DNA from: Trachythela sp. YZ-2020
Lineage: Eukaryota > Cnidaria > Anthozoa > Malacalcyonacea > Clavulariidae
Assembly: GCA_016169945.1 (NCBI GenBank)
Contig: JADLSH010000114.1
Coordinates: forward strand, 1,090,001-1,154,000
Length of the DNA stretch: 64,000 bases
Direction: 5' to 3'
Under the pieces are notes generated by a model, which was not told the DNA's origin, did no database searches, and saw only the letters and a list, made by a program, of their open reading frames with translations. Position 1 is the stretch's first letter. Each line of letters starts with the position of its first letter. Below are positions 10,693 to 21,117 of the stretch, piece by piece. Both the position numbers and the translations under genes were made by a program.

Positions 10693-12790
10693 CTTTATGA
10701 CAATGGTCGAGATTTTGATGATGAATGTGTATGCCATTCACACGTGCAACTGGGACGAATTCCTCACCTCTCTGCGAGAGATGATGCCTTGGATGGTGAT
10801 CTACGATCAGACACACTACGGTCGCTGGCTACCACATTTTTGGGTTATGCTTTCGTCACTATCTCCGGATCAAACGCAGTTCTTCAGTTCAAACTTCGCC
10901 CAGTCTATTACAGGTAATCCATATTCATGCATCCCTTGGGACATGTGGATCGAGATGACCATGAACAAGGGCTCAAAGTTAAAGGCTGGTTGGCTGTCAA
11001 TCCTCCGTAATGAGAAGCAGCTGATGACTGACATCAGAAATGCCAACAATCTTGGTCGAGTTCGCACCGCTGTTCACAATCAAATCAACAGAAAGCAAAT
11101 ATCACGAAAACATTCTGAGTGTGCTCCCACAAGGATGTGCAAGGACGAACAAGCTGTCCAGGATCTCATTGCATGCATCAAGGAGTTTGATTGCTTCCCT
11201 TTTGACGCGTCATCACCAAATCTACGAACCTTGCAATCAGCAACTCCCGCTCCAACTGAGATGATCCGTGATTTCCAGACAGCCAAACAAGATGGTGAAG
11301 CAAAGTTGAAAGAATTCATGGACGAGCGTGTTTATTCGAAGGAAAAGTCTCTGTATGATCGTATCAAGCGTCACTCTCGTCTCACTTTCGCTAAAGCACC
11401 AACGACCAAAACTGGCGAAGTCCTTAATGTCAGCGGCTTGATGATGCTTTCTGATGTAATGAAATACCGCATAACTGAGGAGTGTCTCACGCTATTCAAT
11501 GTTAATGGTACCTTCAGGAAGACACAGAAGAGCAAGATACTCCAGAAACTGACACAAGAGCCAATTGGTGTCTCATCTTACACCGCGCTGGTTGACATGG
11601 GGATGATCTGGCGACTTGCATCTCCCACTATGGAGGACCGAGAAAAGAACGATGGGTCTACTTATACCTGGGGTGACTACACCGACAAAGTTACCAGCAT
11701 GCTACTTGCACGCCATGTGGACGCTACTACCATTATCTGCATTAACGACCCATATGATCACGTTGAATCCATCAAAGATGACGAGCGTGAGTCGCGTATC
11801 CAGGGGCAAGGTCATATTCCCAATGTGTATATGAAATCAACTGACAAGTTTCCATCAGCCCGAGATTTTAAGACCTTTCTCTGCAGTTCCGGGAATAAGA
11901 GACGTCTGCAGGCACTTATTAAGTCTCAACTATCTAAAGTTGTCCAGTCAAACAATCAAGTCCTGCTCTATTCAGTTGGCGTAGAATGTGTAAATCTCTC
12001 ATCTGGTAGTATTCAACAAGACCTTGCCTTCGATCAGTGCGAGGCTGACACCATCATACTGTCATTTTACACAGCTCTGAGGGCGTCTGGTTACAATGAC
12101 CCTGTGATCATAGATGCAGCGCACACAGATGTCTACATACAGGCAGCTGCCATTTCGCATGATGTTCCTGGTATAATCTGCATCAAGAAAAAGAAGGAAT
12201 TGCTTTTCTGCAGAGGCATGTGTGCTGACGAGGACATCGCTAAATGTCTTATCCAATTCCATGTCATGACTGGCTGTGATGCAAATAGCTGCTTTTATGG
12301 TCATGGTAAATCGACCCTCTATGATAAAATGGTAAAGAGTGTTGAGTGCCGCAGACTTCTTTCAAGCTGTGGGAAGAGCCTTCCTTTAAAAGAAGATGTT
12401 CTAAATGACCTCGTATCTTATGTCACACGGTTTGTATACGGTGATGTACATAGTTCTTCTCTGGATATTGCCAGAGCAGCTAAGTGGAAAGGGCAAAAGA
12501 ACAAATCCTTGATGCGTCTTCCACCTGACTCGGACAGTCTGAAGCAGCACATTCTCCGAGCTAATTACTTGGCCTACATCCAACGTCATCCTGAACTAAG
12601 AACACATCCCTCACCTGTTGGTCACGGTTGGGAACTCATCAATGGGCGTTGTAAACCAGTGAGACACACGCAACCTCCGCTTCCTCTTACCTTATCCAAC
12701 ACTTTACCTCCACATGACTCAGATATTGATTCTGAGTTTTCCGACGTGATAGACTCTGATTTGGACACCTCATCAGATGAAGAGGACTGA
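10661..12790 (+). CDS. uncharacterised transposon protein, C-terminal part with PIN/XPG-like nuclease motifs (copy 1)
   Basis: A 709-codon open frame. Its first 20 or so codons overlap the previous segment in another frame; true homology starts near DFMTMVEILMMNVYAIH. Residues about 461-545 carry three spaced acidic motifs: EADT (D463), HTDV (D490) and TGCDANSCFYGHGK (D540). This EADT / DTDV / TGCD pattern is the signature of PIN/XPG-like (FEN1-type) nuclease domains in many uncharacterised invertebrate proteins. The C-terminus has LRANYLAYI and PSPVGHGW, conserved in the same family, then an acidic Ser/Asp tail. Copy 1 is the only copy with this end, since copy 2 is truncated. A nuclease role is inferred from spacing alone. 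Confidence 0.65.
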   Translation: MIRLRRQTWLDFMTMVEILMMNVYAIHTCNWDEFLTSLREMMPWMVIYDQTHYGRWLPHFWVMLSSLSPDQTQFFSSNFAQSITGNPYSCIPWDMWIEMTMNKGSKLKAGWLSILRNEKQLMTDIRNANNLGRVRTAVHNQINRKQISRKHSECAPTRMCKDEQAVQDLIACIKEFDCFPFDASSPNLRTLQSATPAPTEMIRDFQTAKQDGEAKLKEFMDERVYSKEKSLYDRIKRHSRLTFAKAPTTKTGEVLNVSGLMMLSDVMKYRITEECLTLFNVNGTFRKTQKSKILQKLTQEPIGVSSYTALVDMGMIWRLASPTMEDREKNDGSTYTWGDYTDKVTSMLLARHVDATTIICINDPYDHVESIKDDERESRIQGQGHIPNVYMKSTDKFPSARDFKTFLCSSGNKRRLQALIKSQLSKVVQSNNQVLLYSVGVECVNLSSGSIQQDLAFDQCEADTIILSFYTALRASGYNDPVIIDAAHTDVYIQAAAISHDVPGIICIKKKKELLFCRGMCADEDIAKCLIQFHVMTGCDANSCFYGHGKSTLYDKMVKSVECRRLLSSCGKSLPLKEDVLNDLVSYVTRFVYGDVHSSSLDIARAAKWKGQKNKSLMRLPPDSDSLKQHILRANYLAYIQRHPELRTHPSPVGHGWELINGRCKPVRHTQPPLPLTLSNTLPPHDSDIDSEFSDVIDSDLDTSSDEED

Positions 12791-13122
12791 GTTGACTGAT
12801 TGTTTGCAAAGCTCATGTATCTTTTTGTAAAACGATCTGGCATATAAACATTAAATTTTGTTACCGATTCTTTGTTTTCGTATGTTTGAATTGAGAATAG
12901 CTGCAGAAAGTAATTTCTTTCCCACGAATTATGTTATTCTATTATTAGTACAATAAGTATTTTTGATGACATCATACCCTTTGTTAAAAATATCCTTTAT
13001 ATAATCACGTTTTCTCGGGTTTTGCATTAAATTGGCTCCTGATGCCTGTTTTATGACAAACTTTGATTTAAAAGTATAGAAATAAGTATTTTTGACAAGA
13101 CTATGACATTTGCTAAAAAATA
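12791..13122. other. 3' trailer of copy 1
   Basis: AT-rich non-coding sequence between the stop codon and the 3' TIR. Its distal part is a degenerate inverted match to the 5' leader, so homology between the ends extends weakly beyond the near-identical TIR. Confidence 0.5.
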
Positions 13123-13302
13123 ATTTATTCAAAATGGCCGCCGGTCCCCATTTTTTAATTTTTCGCTCTGCAGATTGTTGCCCAGATTTTGAAGACCGGC
13201 ATGGAAGCTTATTTTGTCATAAATACCCTAAATAATGAAAATAAATCATAAAACTTTACTAGCCGAAGGTTGGTCACGGGACGTAAGACTTTGACCCTAC
13301 TA
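13123..13302 (-). repeat. 3' TIR of copy 1, at the dimer junction
   Basis: Inverted complement of 7859-8038 with few differences (CTTTGACCCTACTA end at 13302). It abuts the truncated end of copy 2 with no spacer. Confidence 0.85.
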
Positions 13303-15040
13303 CATCTTCTTTTAAAGGAAGGCTCTTCCCACAGCTTGAAAGAAGTCTGCGGCACTCAACACTCTTTACCATTTTGTCATAGAGGGTCGATTTACCATGA
13401 CCATAAAAGCAGCTATTTGCATCACAGCCAGTCATGACATGGAATTGGATAAGACATTTAGCGATGTCCTCGTCAGCACACATGCCTCTGCAGAAAAGCA
13501 ATTCCTTCTTTTTCTTGATGCAGATTATACCAGGAACATCATGCGAAATGGCAGCTGCCTGTATGTAGACATCTGTGTGCGCTGCATCTATGATCACAGG
13601 GTCATTGTAACCAGACGCCCTCAGAGCTGTGTAAAATGACAGTATGATGGTGTCAGCCTCGCACTGATCGAAGGCAAGGTCTTGTTGAATACTACCAGAT
13701 GAGAGATTTACACATTCTACGCCAACTGAATAGAGCAGGACTTGATTGTTTGACTGGACAACTTTAGATAGTTGAGACTTAATAAGTGCCTGCAGACGTC
13801 TCTTATTCCCGGAACTGCAGAGAAAGGTCTTAAAATCTCGGGCTGATGGAAACTTGTCAGTTGATTTCATATACACATTGGGAATATGACCTTGCCCCTG
13901 GATACGCGACTCACGCTCGTCATCTTTGATGGATTCAACGTGATCATATGGGTCGTTAATGCAGATAATGGTAGTAGCGTCCACATGGCGTGCAAGTAGC
14001 ATGCTGGTAACTTTGTCGGTGTAGTCACCCCAGGTATAAGTAGACCCATCGTTCTTTTCTCGGTCCTCCATAGTGGGAGATGCAAGTCGCCAGATCATCC
14101 CCATGTCAACCAGCGCGGTGTAAGATGAGACACCAATTGGCTCTTGTGTCAGTTTCTGGAGTATCTTGCTCTTCTGTGTCTTCCTGAAGGTACCATTAAC
14201 ATTGAATAGCGTGAGACACTCCTCAGTTATGCGGTATTTCATTACATCAGAAAGCATCATCAAGCCGCTGACATTAAGGACTTCGCCAGTTTTGGTCGTT
14301 GGTGCTTTAGCGAAAGTGAGACGAGAGTGACGCTTGATACGATCATACAGAGACTTTTCCTTCGAAAAAACACGCTCGTCCATGAATTCTTTCAACTTTG
14401 CTTCACCATCTTGTTTGGCTGTCTGGAAATCACGGATCATCTCAGTTGGAGCGGGAGTTGCTGATTGCAAGGTTCGTAGATTTGGTGATGACGCGTCAAA
14501 AGGGAAGCAATCAAACTCCTTGATGCATGCAATGAGATCCTGGACAGCTTTTTCGTCCTTGCACATCCTTGTGGGAGCACACTCAGAATGTTTTCGTGAT
14601 ATTTGCTTTCTGTTGATTTGATTGTGAACAGCGGTGCGAACTCGACCAAGATTGTTGGCATTTCTGATGTCAGTCATCAGCTGCTTCTCATTACGGAGGA
14701 TTGACAGCCAACCAGCCTTTAACTTTGAGCCCTTGTTCATGGTCATCTCGATCCACATGTCCCAAGGGATGCATGAATATGGATTACCTGTAATAGACTG
14801 GGCGAAGTTTGAACTGAAGAACTGCGTTTGATCCGGAGATAGTGACGAAAGCATAACGCAAAAATGTGGTAGCCAGCGACCGTAGTGTGTCTGATCGTAG
14901 ATCACCATCCAAGGCATCATCTCTCGCAGAGAGGTGAGGAATTCGTCCCAGTTGCACGTGTGAATGGCATACACATTCATCATCAAAATCTCGACCATTG
15001 TCATAAAGTCAAGCCAGGTCTGTCTTCTCAATCTTATCAA
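13274..15040 (-). pseudogene. uncharacterised transposon protein, C-terminal part (copy 2, truncated)
   Basis: 588 codons, the last eight of which (VGSKSYVP) come from reading out of the break into copy 1's TIR. All three acidic PIN/XPG-like motifs (EADT, HTDV, TGCD) are kept. Lost are the following 130 or so residues, with the LRANY and PSPVGHGW blocks and the acidic tail. The truncated protein would lack conserved family parts. Confidence 0.65.
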
Positions 15041-15752
15041 ACATGTTGTTTATAAGAGTATCTACGGTTGGATCATTCTCAAGTTCCTTTTGAGCAGTAG
15101 CGAGGGAGTCCTGAGAGTTTGCCTTTGGATCACGGAGTATAGCAAGTCGAGTCATCGTGGAAGCCTCAAGCTGCGATTCCTCGTGGAACTGATTTAGAAG
15201 GAGATGCATAAATTACTCGTACATTAGCATTAGGCAACGCAGAGCTCGCTTATAATGCTTCCCTCTCAAAGCTTGATCAACAGAACCTTCAGCAATGACA
15301 CCAGCAGCAACTAAAACATCGGCTATCTCACTTCCTTTATGACGCTTATATATAGCATAGATCATAGAACCTTGAATATGGAAGGGACCAAGGAATGGAA
15401 TGATTTTCTCGAATTTCTCTGGATGTTCACTCTTGATCTCAACGAGCAGTGTGTACACCGGTTGATCTCCAACGACTACAGCAAATGGCATGTTCTTTCT
15501 TTGAATTGCTTTATTAGCCTTTACCAGAACATCGTTGGGAACCGCCTTTTTCGGAGGATCTGGGTATGTCATGAAGTAGTAAGGTTTTCTCTTTTCTACG
15601 GAGGTTGAGATCAATGCTTGGAAACCAGCAAAACCAGGTACCATTTGATCAACAGTAGGAGGCCGCTCACCAGCAGCATTAGCACGGACGAGTGTGTGAA
15701 TAACACACCGTTTTCTTTGAGGAACTGTACTCCCAACTTTAGGCTCTACTCT
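15009..15752 (-). pseudogene. uncharacterised transposon protein, middle part (copy 2)
   Basis: Same arrangement as copy 1: open 15644-15213, in-frame TAA, then 15209-15009, and a frame change into the C-terminal ORF. Because both copies carry the same three breaks, a functional protein from either would need recoding or splicing that removes them. Confidence 0.6.
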
Positions 15753-17349
15753 AACACGTACCGACTGTCGGCTCTCCTCGCTTGTAGGTAACGTAACGAT
15801 CGTGTGTGTTCATGCCCGTTGCGATATTCTTTAGGCGTGACGAAAGGGTTTTAGCATTTTTGACACGTTCACCAGACTGAATATCAGGATGTTCAAGAGA
15901 GACCGGCTGAACATACATTACGTTAGTACGATGTGATGTATCACCACCAGTCAATGTGTCATTTTGAAAATCATCATTGTCGACGACTATGACTCCAGGT
16001 GTGTTTTCCGCAATCTCGTTGGGGCACTCACTGCAGAGCTGGATGTCATGCACCGCCGATGCGTCACGCAACAGAAGAACTGACGAGTAATTAATGCCAA
16101 CACCACATTTGTGGAATGTGTCAACTAATTCCTTACTACGAGTAAGACCGTGCAAATTCATACTCAGGTTTACTGCAGTAGTTGTTGGACTCCCAGTGAC
16201 ATAGTAGGTGATCATTGAAGCTAGAGCTCGGAATTTGGCATCTTGCTCAACCTGACCAGGTTTTTTGAGTGATGAGATAAGTTGAACAAGAAGAGGTGGG
16301 AGATTTTCCTCCTGCTCGAGCTCAACAACTTGTGGTGGCCAGGGAATTGTTGTTGTTTGTTTGACTTCCTTCCTCAGTCTGCTAGCCACGTTCTCTACTA
16401 GTTGTTCATTGCTTATTCCAAGTGAGCAGATAGTGGACTCAATGTATGAAGCGCCACCTGCCGTATCGTAGACAACCTCGCTTTGATTCTTCTGAGCACG
16501 TACATGGAAGCCTATTCCCACTCCAAATTCCCGTAATAATATCTCCTTCATGTAGCTCGATTTCACCCCGGTTGTTGGGAAGCCATAAGTACCCACAATG
16601 GTTTTATAATCATGTAGCAGCCCTTGCAGGGTCCTTATCTCATGGTCCTCAAAAATAACCCTACGAGCATGATCTATAAACATAGTCTGTGCCTCACGAA
16701 ATGTCACATCGTTTACGAGATTATGCTGTTGTTCAACAGGAATCTTTTGATAGGCGCCAATGTACTTAAGCCAACACTTATGATGGTATCTTATCTCAGT
16801 TGAAAAGTTGTCAGTTATTGAATCGATAAGGCGGTTGATCCTGTCTCTCATGGCATCATCCGGAAGAACTACGGTGTGGCTTTTAAAGACATTCCAGGCC
16901 GGTATGTACGAAATAAGAAGCCATTTTCCCGTGCGCTCAGGATGCTTGGTGTCTTCAGGTTTCATACACCACACACAGAGATTTTTGTCATGTACGATAC
17001 CCACGCTCGATCGGAGACATTTTGGTGCAGGTCCTGCCAAGTCGTGATCATCTGGGCATTCATGAGAAGCTGAGTCTCTTTCACGTTTTTGTTGCCTGTT
17101 CTTTGCTCTATTCAATTTATCTGAGCTAGATATGTCAAAACGACAATTACCATGCACATGTTTACCACTGGGCCCCTGTTGCCAATTCACAGTGTCATAC
17201 ATATTTCCGAACATATCAAGACCTTTCCAGTTAAAGGCTTTAAGTTTGAGTTTTTCCCATGCTTTTTTACCTAAGTTGTCTATTGCATTTGATGCATCAC
17301 ACAGTTTTTGGCATTGAAGAAGACAAGAAAACTGTGTTTTAGAAGTCAT
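15751..17349 (-). CDS. uncharacterised transposon protein, N-terminal 532 codons (copy 2, intact)
   Basis: The uninterrupted version of the region broken in copy 1. It starts at the ATG at 17349 (MTSKTQFSCLLQCQK). Cys/His pairs occur at CLLQC, HVHGNC, CVWC and HHKC in the first 200 or so residues. The middle carries DTAGGASYIESTICSLG, which marks the site lost from copy 1 by the two 1 bp deletions. It ends GEPTVGTC at a stop shared with copy 1, beyond which homology continues in the +1 frame. Confidence 0.65.
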   Translation of the reverse strand: MTSKTQFSCLLQCQKLCDASNAIDNLGKKAWEKLKLKAFNWKGLDMFGNMYDTVNWQQGPSGKHVHGNCRFDISSSDKLNRAKNRQQKRERDSASHECPDDHDLAGPAPKCLRSSVGIVHDKNLCVWCMKPEDTKHPERTGKWLLISYIPAWNVFKSHTVVLPDDAMRDRINRLIDSITDNFSTEIRYHHKCWLKYIGAYQKIPVEQQHNLVNDVTFREAQTMFIDHARRVIFEDHEIRTLQGLLHDYKTIVGTYGFPTTGVKSSYMKEILLREFGVGIGFHVRAQKNQSEVVYDTAGGASYIESTICSLGISNEQLVENVASRLRKEVKQTTTIPWPPQVVELEQEENLPPLLVQLISSLKKPGQVEQDAKFRALASMITYYVTGSPTTTAVNLSMNLHGLTRSKELVDTFHKCGVGINYSSVLLLRDASAVHDIQLCSECPNEIAENTPGVIVVDNDDFQNDTLTGGDTSHRTNVMYVQPVSLEHPDIQSGERVKNAKTLSSRLKNIATGMNTHDRYVTYKRGEPTVGTC

Positions 17350-17664
17350 ATTTTACAGTTTTCAAGAAAAACATAAAGAAAACAGATGGAAACAACACAT
17401 TACATGTTAAATTTGCATATTATCCCGTCATATTTCCATAAACATGCAAAATTAATATGGCTTCCTCAATTAATATGGTATGTACGTCATGTAATATAAA
17501 TATAGTTAGGTTAAAAATGAAACACGTTTTCTTGGCGAAATTTGGCTATTTACTTCGGGGTTTTTATTAAATAGGCTCCTAATGTTTGTTTTATGACGAA
17601 ATTATTTTGCAAAGCGCACAAATAAGTATTTTTGACAAGACCGATACCATTTACTAAAAACATT

Positions 17665-17844
17665 ATTTATTCAAAATGGCCGCCGGTCCCCATTTTTTAA
17701 TTTTTCGCTCTGCAGATTGTTGCCCAGATTTTGAAGACCGGCATGGAAGCTTATTTTGTCATAAATACCCTAAATAATGAAAATAAATCATAAAACTTTA
17801 CTAGCCGAAGGTTGGTCACGGGACGTAAGGCTTTGACCCTACTA
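17665..17844 (-). repeat. 5' TIR of copy 2 (outer right end of the dimer)
   Basis: Inverted complement of 7859-8038, ending CTTTGACCCTACTA at 17844. Confidence 0.85.
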
Positions 17845-17866
17845 AAATATTAAGTCTTAAAAACAA

Positions 17867-18500
17867 GATAAATGAAATTTTTTTAGAGGACTTTCACTTA
17901 CTAAAGTCAATAGGAGAAGAAATCAGTCGAAAGGCCGAGAAAGGAGAGGATTTTCGAGTTTTAAAGCGTTTTAAACGGGTAAGTGTTTATTTTGCATACT
18001 TGCTTTTGCAGTTTTGCCGTCAATTGGCATGCACTACAGTTTGTGGTTTTGAAAATGCGTAGTTCATCCTGTGCCCTGTGGTCAATAACGACATTGACTA
18101 ATCTTAAAAAATGTTTTTGTATTAATTCAAATACGTTATATAGAATAAGAAATAACATATTTAATCTCAAAAACTTCATAGTATAAAATACTATTAAAAA
18201 ACAGTAGAAGTTTTATGACAATTTTGAAACGTCTAAGATTGAATTTTAGAGTAAATCAAAGCTAAAAGAGTACGTAATAACATAGCTACTTTATACAGTT
18301 GGGCAATTGATAATTTTACAGTTAAAAGTACAAACCTTATCACAATTTTGCCATTTTGTACAAAAAATAAAAGAAATACACGGCCGGTTGCGTGTTACCA
18401 TGGTTACAGTGATCAACTCGGTACTTCATGCTACAAAAACTTTTGGGGAGTTTAATTGCTTGGGTTCTAATGGGCGAGGGGGTTCTGCATGCATGTATTT
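17867..18500. repeat. D1: first copy of a diverged about 640 bp direct repeat
   Basis: From AAGATAAATGAAATTT to GGGGTTCTGCATGCATGTA, with a diverged direct copy (D2) at 18818-19450. Shared blocks include GCAAGTGT-like, TTTTGCATGCTTGC-like, GTGGTCAATA and GTGTTACCATGGTTACA. D1 is the second half of the tandem unit whose first half (R1) lies left of the inverted dimer. Confidence 0.7.
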
Positions 18501-18571
18501 CTAGTACTTTTTTTGCGTGTTAAGGGGCCACAGTAATTGGTTTTAACCGTTGTGGCGTCCCCGCCATTTGT

Positions 18572-18748
18572 CCCCGAGCCGGCGCGAAGCGCCATGCGAG
18601 GGTACTAATTCCGATCGGAGATTTACACCCGGGTATGTGAAAACATTGTGGAATGCAAAGTCGTCCGCCATTTTTTTTTGTCATGGACTGGACTGGACAG
18701 GACCTTTTCGTAAGTTATGCGCATGCGCAAGTTCAAGCCGAGAGAAGA
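18572..18748. repeat. R2: second copy of the flanking direct repeat
   Basis: Starts CCCCGAGCCGGCGCGAAGCG and ends GCCGAGAGAAG, aligned with R1 at 7537-7712 with substitutions and small indels. With D2 it forms the uninterrupted second unit of the tandem pair. Confidence 0.75.
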
Positions 18749-18817
18749 CTTCCATTCTGCAAACTTTTTTCAAAATTAGTTTTGCACTCATTTTATAAGT
18801 AAGTCTCTATGTCTCCA

Positions 18818-19450
18818 AATAAGATAAATGAAAATTATTTAGAGGACAAATTAACAAGAGGAAAAACAGACGAGACCGAAAAAGGAGCCTTTTAAACAGG
18901 CAAGTGTCTATTTTGCATGCTTGCTTTGCCGATTTTTTAACATAGCATGCAGTATAGTTTGTGAATTTGAAAATGTGTAGATCATTCTGTGTGGTCAATA
19001 CAACATTGATTGATCTTTAAGAGTATTTTAGTATTGATTCAAATATATTATAGAAAAATAAACAAACATTAAATCTCAAAAACTTCATTGCAAAAGCAAG
19101 TGCGAAGTATAAAAATACTCGATCCAAGAAAAGCAGTTGAAGTTTTTTGAAAATTTCGAAACGTTTTGTGAACGTCTAAGGTTGAATGTTACAGTAAATC
19201 AAAGCTAAAAGAGTACACAATAGCATACCCACTTTATATAGTTGGACAATTGATAATTTTATAGTTAAAAACAAAATAAGATTTTGTACAAATTAAAATA
19301 TAAAAAATATACAATGTTGCGTGTTACCATGGTTACATTCGTCGACTCAGTACTTCATGTTACAATAACTTTTGGGAGTAAATTGTTTGGTTCAAACTTA
19401 ACTATGGTTCAAATGGGCGAGGGGTTACTGCATGCATGTACTTCTAGTTA
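18818..19450. repeat. D2: second copy of the diverged direct repeat
   Basis: Direct copy of D1, ending GGGCGAGGGG then CTGCATGCATGTACTTC. D2 follows R2 with no transposon between, which shows the pre-insertion order R-D. Confidence 0.7.
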
Positions 19451-21117
19451 GATATACAATTGGTCTCTTAGTAATGGCCGACTTTTGGTCTGTTCACACG
19501 ATCCAGTTTGTCGGATCGTCACATAATATGCGTGAAAAGGCTTTTATACGTATTTACACAGTTCAGATTTATTTTGAGATCAGTGGAGATAGTCTTAAGA
19601 CTGAAATACAGTACTTACGTCACGAGAAAATAAGTTCACTCCGATAATTCCATAATCCTTAATTTCCCGATAAAGTACAAGTATGAACTTGCCCAGAATA
19701 AACAGATGACATAATATTATTGGTATATTGATCAATATCGTAGGAACAATAATTTGCCATGTCGTATTGTCCTAATGATTGATAAATAAAAACACAGACT
19801 GTGAAACTCTCGAAGGTTGTCCAACAGCGTACAAATGGTTATATAAACCGAAACAGTGACTGGATGGCATGAAGAACAGTGAGATTTTCAAGACAATGAA
19901 ACATTCCGATCATAACGAGATGGCAAAATTGTATGTCAAGTGTTATGCCAAGGGTATTTATCCCATTAACAGCCGCTCCCCCACTCCTTCAAGTGAGTAT
20001 GGGAGGTCGCGACTTCGTTTGTCAACGGATAGATAACGCAGCTTCCATATTGCATCCTTATTTGACGGGAATTTCTTTACTGACAATATGCATCCAGAGA
20101 TATGCATCAGTTGACCACATTTGTGGCGACATTTACAATAAGAACTTGCCCTTTTAAGGTATCGTTCATTTATAGTAATATTTTAATTTGCCGACAAATC
20201 CTTCATTTGTCGACAACATTTTTTCAACACACCCGCTGGCGACGGCCCTGAAAACGAGCAAAAGGAAGCACATGTATATTACAAGACAAACGTTGCCCCA
20301 AATGAACTTACCTTACACCTTTGAAAAACTGCAATCACGGATAAGCAAAAACTGCGATGAAAATGCAAAATAATTTTAAGAATACGTATTATAACAGGAC
20401 GTTTGCATAAATGCTAAATATCGATCAAAGGAGTGATTGGATGGCATGGAGATCAATGAAAAATCAATTTATAAATTTGAGCCTACTTACAAGACTGCTA
20501 CATAAGGAAGCCCCATCAATGCTCCAATAATTTTGTGATATGACGTCAAACATGCAAAGTAGGGATAATAAAGGACAGCATATTCAAATGTAATCCCAAT
20601 GATAAGAAATGCTAGAGAAAAGATTATAATTTTTCAATAAACCTGGAAAGTGAGAGTTTGCTTGAACGTTTTTGTAGAAGGCTCAAAAATTAGAACAAGA
20701 TTTGCATGAAAGTCGGCAACCGAGAGCTTCCATAAATTCTCATCTAATTACTATCAATGTAATAGAGGATTTGGGGCGCAGTCGTCAGAGCAAGCGCCTT
20801 TCACATCTGAAATCGTGTTTCAATTGTCAACGAGGACTCTACTCATGTAAAAAGAGATTTCGACTTTTCGCCAAAAGTCGTTTCTTCTGGTACTTTGATG
20901 GTGGGGTATCATAAATTCATCAGACATTTGTTGGTAAATGACCTATAATATTAGCTATGTAATTAAGCGACACTCCTCCAGGGAAATGACTGATCGACCA
21001 ATAAATCTCTCTGTGTCTATAATCAGTTAAACAAAAACAACTAAGAATTGCACTGGAATTGACCGGTGTATATTACCATCCAGAACTGAGAATTTTTGAG
21101 CTAATTTTTGTCAAATT
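19451..21117. other. non-coding stretch
   Basis: No gene recognised; the ORFs are short with no motif or splice support. Confidence 0.35.

Larger units (their letters stand above)
7859..13302 (+). mobile_element. transposon copy 1, full length (5,444 bp)
   Basis: Bounded by TIRs near-identical over about 180 bp (7859-8038 and 13123-13302) and weakly alignable for another 100-150 bp. It carries a broken gene for a very large protein between 8354 and 12790. The 5' leader (8039-8353) and 3' trailer (12791-13122) are AT-rich and non-coding. I do not recognise a named superfamily; related proteins occur in many invertebrate genomes as uncharacterised TE-like genes. Confidence 0.8.
7859..17844. 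mobile_element. 10 kb head-to-head inverted dimer of a TIR DNA transposon
   Basis: Copy 1 (7859-13302, +) is full length with TIRs. Copy 2 (13303-17844, -) is nearly identical but stops at the position equal to copy 1 base 12398 and abuts copy 1's right TIR directly. Both outer ends are therefore the 5' TIR of the element (TAGTAGGGTCAAAG at 7859; its complement ends at 17844). Flanking DNA on both sides is one interrupted repeat unit, so the whole dimer behaves as a single insertion. Flanks read CAGACAAA and AAATATTA: the duplication could be AAA, or TA if the terminal TA belongs to the target. Confidence 0.8.
13303..17844 (-). mobile_element. transposon copy 2, 3'-truncated and inverted (4,542 bp)
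   Basis: Runs right to left from its 5' TIR (17844-17665) to a breakpoint in the C-terminal ORF just after the codons for LPLKEDV. The equivalent of copy 1 12399-13302 (904 bp, including the 3' TIR) is missing. Substitutions relative to copy 1 are rare (e.g. Pro/Leu and Ile/Asn changes in the N-terminal part, Trp/Cys and Gln/Lys in the C-terminal part). Confidence 0.8.

Noticed and set aside
13397..13639. ORFs on the opposite strand of the transposon copies
   Set aside because: Shadows that appear identically in both copies because the copies are near-identical; they lack motifs.
7859..17844. segmental inversion of host DNA
   Set aside because: The arms end exactly at TIR termini and the flanks belong to one repeat unit, so it is a transposon product.
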